Below are positions 60,783 to 64,000 of a DNA stretch of 64,000 bases, piece after piece (within the stretch, counting starts at the first letter, position 1; every line of letters starts with the position of its first letter). Origin of the DNA: JBCDCE01 sp039182515. GTDB lineage: Bacteria > Pseudomonadota > Alphaproteobacteria > Rhodobacterales > Rhodobacteraceae. The position numbers and the translations under genes are program-made. The notes under the pieces are model-generated. The model made no database searches, had not been told where the DNA came from, and saw only the letters and a list, made by a program, of their open reading frames with translations. The stretch lies in NCBI GenBank assembly GCA_039182515.1, contig JBCDCE010000009.1:10268-74267 (forward strand), read 5' to 3'.

Positions 60783-62720
60783 TCAATCCCCCGCCGCTCG
60801 GCCTTTGAGCGCAATGATGCCTCTGGGCCGGAATTGAATGAAGAGGATGATGAACAGGATCATGTAGGTTTGCGCCGCAAGCGTGTTGGACGGATTGAAA
60901 AACTCAATCACCTTTTGCAGCGAGCCAATCATCGAAGCCCCCAGAAGCGTGCCCCAAATGTTGCCCACACCGCCGACAACAACCGTCATGAAGCTCTGCA
61001 CAATATAGGCTGTTCCAAGCTCCGAGGTGACCTTGGCGTAAAGCCCAATGGCCACGCCCGCGATGCCTGCAATGCCGGATCCAAGCCCAAAGGTGAGCAT
61101 ATTGATCTTATCAGGGTTGATGCCCATGGCAGCGGCCATACGTGGGTTTTGTGTGACTGCGCGCACCTCAAGCCCCAGCCGTGTGCGGTTGAGAATAAAG
61201 AGCAAAATCGCCAGGAAAATGAGCCCCAACACAAAGATCGCGATGCGAATATAGCTGATTGAGACCACATCATTCAGGACCCAAGAGCCGTCTAACCAAC
61301 CCGGTGCCGTCAGCGGGCGCGCTTGGGTACCAAAAATGTTTTTAGCAAGCTGTTGCAGCGCGATGCTGACGCCAAAGGTGGCCAAAAGGGTTTCTAGGGG
61401 CCGGCTGTAAAGGTGTCGAATGATCGTGCGTTCCATCAAGACACCCGCCGCGAATGTCACAGCAAAAGCCAAAGGCAGAGCCACGATAAGCGAGAGCGTG
61501 TAGTCTGTGATCACGAGTTGCACGACATAGCCCGTATAAGCGCCCATCATGATAAACTCGCCATGCGCCATATTGATCACGCCCATCACACCAAAGGTGA
61601 TTGCCAGACCAATGGCTGCGAGAAAATAAATCGACGCGAGCGAGAGCGCGTCCAGTCCTAAATCGAGCGTTTGATGCACGCCCACTTTGGTCTCGATGCC
61701 GTCAAGCGTGGCCTGCGCAGCAGAGGTGACCGCTTGAGAGGGCTCTAGGTAAACGGACACAAACCGCTCATCCTCCAAAGCCTCCGCTTGGCTTTGCGCG
61801 CCAGTCCAATCTGGGAAAAGGGCTGCATAGGTTTTGTCACGCGAGGCATCGCTATTTAGTTGATGCACAGGAATGCCAGCAACCGCACCATTTTCAACGG
61901 CTGCAACAAGCGCTGCTTTGCGTGCGTCGCGACTGACCCAAGGGCCAACAACACCCGCCGCTTGTGCCAATGCATAAGCCGCTTCCAAGGTGAAGTCGTC
62001 TTCACCGGGTGTAATGTCTCCGCCGATATTTGCATCATCTGTGACAGAGTTAATATGCTGAGGCTTGGATGCCAAAATTGGATTGAGCGCCGCGCGCGCG
62101 TCCACGCCAAGATCTCCCGAAAAGCTCTCAATCGCTGAAATACGGAGCGCCTCATCCTCTTCAAATCGAACCGTAAGCAAACGCTCTAAGCGGAGCTTTC
62201 TGAGCTTAAGTTCCGGATCTTCTTCGCCATCAATTGCGCCACGTAAGGGCAGCAAATGGCTCGCATCTGGGTCCCGCGCAATCGCATCAAGAGCGGCAAT
62301 TCGATTGTCGATTAAGGGATCTGAAAGTTGAAACTGCACAAGGTAAGAGGCAATAACCCCCCGCACCCCAGAGTTTGGCTTGAGCTGTTTGAGGTCCTTC
62401 TTAACGGCCTCGCCAACGGTCTCTTGGGTTGTAAGATCAAAGAGCTGATAGGTCTTTTTGTCTTCAGTTTGCACATAGAAAAAGAGCTTGTCCTCTTTCC
62501 GCATCCAAACCTCTTTGGCGCTCCAACGCTCTAAAAACAGCTTGGCTTCAGGTAAATCCGCATCGGCAATTGCGCTCAAAACACCATCAACGGTTTTACG
62601 TGACGCTTTTTCAATGGCTTTTTGATTGTCCTGTAAAACATCCTGCAAATTTGCAGATGATGCACTCACCAAAACCAACCAAGCGAATATGGTGAAACAG
62701 ACCGTCCGGAGTATCCCCAA
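60783..62720 (-). CDS. urtB: Urea ABC transporter permease UrtB with large N-terminal domain
   Basis: A protein of about 645 residues. A signal-like start (ILRTVCFTIFAWLVLVSASS) is followed by some 330 residues of helical, repeat-like soluble domain, and then the LivH-type permease (from about 360: TFGVMGVINMAHGEFIMMGA, AVTQNPRMAAAMGI...). N-terminal extensions occur in UrtB of many proteobacteria; function unknown. No ATG opens the frame. TTG at 62720 is given as a tentative start; TTG/GTG at 62798/62795 would place the start in repeat DNA. Confidence 0.88.
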   Translation of the reverse strand: MGILRTVCFTIFAWLVLVSASSANLQDVLQDNQKAIEKASRKTVDGVLSAIADADLPEAKLFLERWSAKEVWMRKEDKLFFYVQTEDKKTYQLFDLTTQETVGEAVKKDLKQLKPNSGVRGVIASYLVQFQLSDPLIDNRIAALDAIARDPDASHLLPLRGAIDGEEDPELKLRKLRLERLLTVRFEEDEALRISAIESFSGDLGVDARAALNPILASKPQHINSVTDDANIGGDITPGEDDFTLEAAYALAQAAGVVGPWVSRDARKAALVAAVENGAVAGIPVHQLNSDASRDKTYAALFPDWTGAQSQAEALEDERFVSVYLEPSQAVTSAAQATLDGIETKVGVHQTLDLGLDALSLASIYFLAAIGLAITFGVMGVINMAHGEFIMMGAYTGYVVQLVITDYTLSLIVALPLAFAVTFAAGVLMERTIIRHLYSRPLETLLATFGVSIALQQLAKNIFGTQARPLTAPGWLDGSWVLNDVVSISYIRIAIFVLGLIFLAILLFILNRTRLGLEVRAVTQNPRMAAAMGINPDKINMLTFGLGSGIAGIAGVAIGLYAKVTSELGTAYIVQSFMTVVVGGVGNIWGTLLGASMIGSLQKVIEFFNPSNTLAAQTYMILFIILFIQFRPRGIIALKGRAAGD

Positions 62721-62735
62721 GCCTCCAGCTCCCCT

Positions 62736-62769
62736 CTTTTTCTTGGCCGGAAATACTCCCGCCGGAGGC
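62736..62769 (+). repeat. Dispersed CTTTTTCTTGG...ATACTC repeat, copy 4
   Basis: A full copy with CCGCCGGAGGC tail, in plus orientation although the flanking urt genes are on the minus strand. A partial inverted arm GGAGTATCCCCAAG at 62707-62720 faces it. Two CAAAATTTTG palindromes follow at 62771-62780 and 62783-62792. Confidence 0.75.
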
Positions 62770-62794
62770 CCAAAATTTTGAACAAAATTTTGCA

Positions 62795-62831
62795 CCAAAA
62801 AATACGAAGGCGCGCGGAATCGCGCGCCTTC
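62795..62831 (-). terminator. Hairpin between urtA and urtB, probable attenuator
   Basis: On the minus strand an 11-bp stem GAAGGCGCGCG/CGCGCGCCTTC (genome 62806-62831, four-base loop) is followed by TATTTTTT. It lies 15 bases after the urtA stop. It would stop most transcripts after urtA, giving more binding protein than permease. Confidence 0.85.
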
Positions 62832-62845
62832 TCTATTTTTTGCGA

Positions 62846-64000
62846 TCAGTAGTTAGACTTCAGCTGAACACAGGTGTTGGTCTCAGTATTGAACATACCG
62901 CAACCAAGGGTCTGCCAGTCAGACTTGAGAACGGCAGATTCCGCGAGGAAGTCTGTCCAAGCGTCGCCGGGCACTTCAGAGGTCTGGCTGATGATATCAA
63001 ACTGACCATCTTCTTGGATTTCCCCAATCAGAACTGGCTTCGCGAGGTGGTGGTTTGGCAGCATTACAGCTGTCCCGCCTGTGAGGTTCGGGAACTCTTG
63101 ACCGTACATCGCTGTGCGAACGGCATCCACATCTGTGGTGCCAGCCGCTTCTACCGCGTTCACCCACATGTTGAAGCCAATGTAGTGCGCTTCCATTGGG
63201 TCGTTGGTCACACGCGCGTCGCCCATCTTGGCTTTCCAAGCGTCGATGAAGGCGGTGTTGGCGTCGGACTCAGCCGATTGGAAGTAGTTCCAAGCTGCGA
63301 GGTGACCCACGAGGTTTGTTGTATCAAGCCCAGAAAGCTCTTCTTCACCAACGGAGAAGGCCACAACAGGGATGTCATCCGCAGAAACACCAGCCGCCGC
63401 CAACTCTTTGTAAAAGCCAATGTTCGCGTCACCGTTGATGGTGGAGATCACACCAACTTTTTTACCGTCTGCGCCAAGCGCCACAACGTCCGCCACAATC
63501 TTGGACCAATCGGAGTGACCAAAAGGCGTGTAGTTTACGAAGATATCGCTTTCTGGGATGCCTTTATCCTTGAGATATTGCTCGAGGATTTTGTTGGTGG
63601 TCCGTGGGTAAACATAGTCTGTGCCCAAGAGCGCAAACTTCTCAACTTCGAGCTCTTCGAGGTAGTAATCGGTCGCAGGGATCGCCTGTTGGTTGGGCGC
63701 AGCACCGGTGTAGAACACGTTTTTGGAGCTTTCTTCGCCTTCATACTGAACAGGGTAGAAGAGCAAGCCGTTGAGCTCTTCGATCACAGGCAGCACGGAT
63801 TTGCGGCTCACGGAAGTCCAGTTGCCAAAAATCACGTCCACTTCGTGCACGGTGAGAATCTCACGGGCTTTTTCAGCGAAGAGCGGCCAGTCGGACGCAG
63901 GGTCGACGACAACAGGCTCGATCTGGCAGCCAAGAACACCGCCCGCTGCGTTTTGCTCTTCGATGAGCAGTTCCATCGTGTCTTTGAGCGTGGTTTCAGA
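62846..64000 (-). CDS. urtA: Urea ABC transporter substrate-binding protein UrtA (5' end missing)
   Basis: The C-terminal 384 or so residues of UrtA; the frame stays open to the window edge, so the signal peptide and first residues lie outside. FGNWTSVSRKSVLPVIEELN, GLLFYPVQYEGEESSKNVFY and VGHLAAWNYFQSAESDANTA are characteristic of UrtA, which delivers urea to UrtBC in the periplasm. The hairpin that follows separates it from urtB. Confidence 0.95.
   Translation of the reverse strand, partial: SETTLKDTMELLIEEQNAAGGVLGCQIEPVVVDPASDWPLFAEKAREILTVHEVDVIFGNWTSVSRKSVLPVIEELNGLLFYPVQYEGEESSKNVFYTGAAPNQQAIPATDYYLEELEVEKFALLGTDYVYPRTTNKILEQYLKDKGIPESDIFVNYTPFGHSDWSKIVADVVALGADGKKVGVISTINGDANIGFYKELAAAGVSADDIPVVAFSVGEEELSGLDTTNLVGHLAAWNYFQSAESDANTAFIDAWKAKMGDARVTNDPMEAHYIGFNMWVNAVEAAGTTDVDAVRTAMYGQEFPNLTGGTAVMLPNHHLAKPVLIGEIQEDGQFDIISQTSEVPGDAWTDFLAESAVLKSDWQTLGCGMFNTETNTCVQLKSNY

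Noticed and set aside
1..64000. CRISPR arrays, tRNA genes, integrases or insertion sequences
   Set aside because: None found on reading: no regularly spaced repeats, no cloverleaf with a CCA-type end, and no transposase motif.

Overview
The window is about 64 kb of a moderately GC-rich alphaproteobacterial chromosome, most likely a marine Rhodobacterales (Roseobacter-group) bacterium. This rests on several features seen together: propionyl-CoA carboxylase beta next to an ScfR/PrpR-type XRE regulator, paired DUF1127-type small proteins, the trio of circularly permuted ATP-grasp, alpha-E and transglutaminase proteins, a complete urea ABC transporter (urtABCDE), GatCA, and a dispersed CTTTTTCTTGG...AAATACTC intergenic repeat. 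I see no rRNA, tRNA, CRISPR array, prophage or intact insertion sequence. One structural RNA, the RNase P RNA, is clear.

Layout. 0-6.4 kb: short-chain acyl metabolism (pccB, RidA, a Bcr/CflA-type exporter, the ScfR regulator with TTTGCAAA-type candidate operators) and a lower-GC membrane-anchored protein. 6.4-11 kb: two exporters, a bacterial NB-ARC/TPR STAND ATPase (NLR-like) translationally coupled to a LysE-type exporter, and YebC. 11-21 kb: an SLC13/RCK permease; EamA exporter, YmdB, FthC and MgtE in one overlapping series; guanine deaminase; a CAP lipoprotein; 8-oxoguanine-type deaminase coupled to HisN. 21-27.3 kb: XRE regulator with repeated TTAACGCT motifs, quinone reductase, LysR facing DUF1127 genes, Bax-inhibitor-1 protein, rpmG and rnpB. 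27-35 kb: cell-wall amidase, excalibur lipoprotein, gatCA, ceramidase-like protein, tadA/rluB and a DUF2330 protein.

35-41.4 kb is a same-strand island of TerC, a 27-residue membrane peptide, XpaC, TelA, a DUF2927 lipoprotein, an SPFH/GYF protein and a double zinc-ribbon membrane protein. It resembles the tellurite/anion and PspA-anchor (YdjG/YdjI) membrane-stress systems but contains no PspA. 41.5-45.5 kb holds a coupled acyl-CoA dehydrogenase / NDP-forming acyl-CoA ligase / CaiD-like hydratase operon. 45.5-54.8 kb is a sugar-acid catabolic region: OtnC, OtnK, a beta-decarboxylating dehydrogenase, a Gfo/Idh/MocA protein, a monooxygenase-fold protein, a GntR regulator, an MBL hydrolase, an AbrB permease, a D-lyxose-isomerase-type cupin and an omega-aminotransferase. 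54.9-58.1 kb is the transglutaminase/alpha-E/ATP-grasp trio, and 58.2-64 kb is urtEDCBA, cut by the window end inside urtA.

The strongest candidates for undescribed biology are the NLR-like STAND ATPase coupled to an exporter, the TerC-TelA-SPFH-zinc-ribbon island with its micropeptide, and the sugar-acid cluster, which lacks the usual LtnD/DenD oxidase. All functional calls come from reading motifs and gene order; no database search was run.
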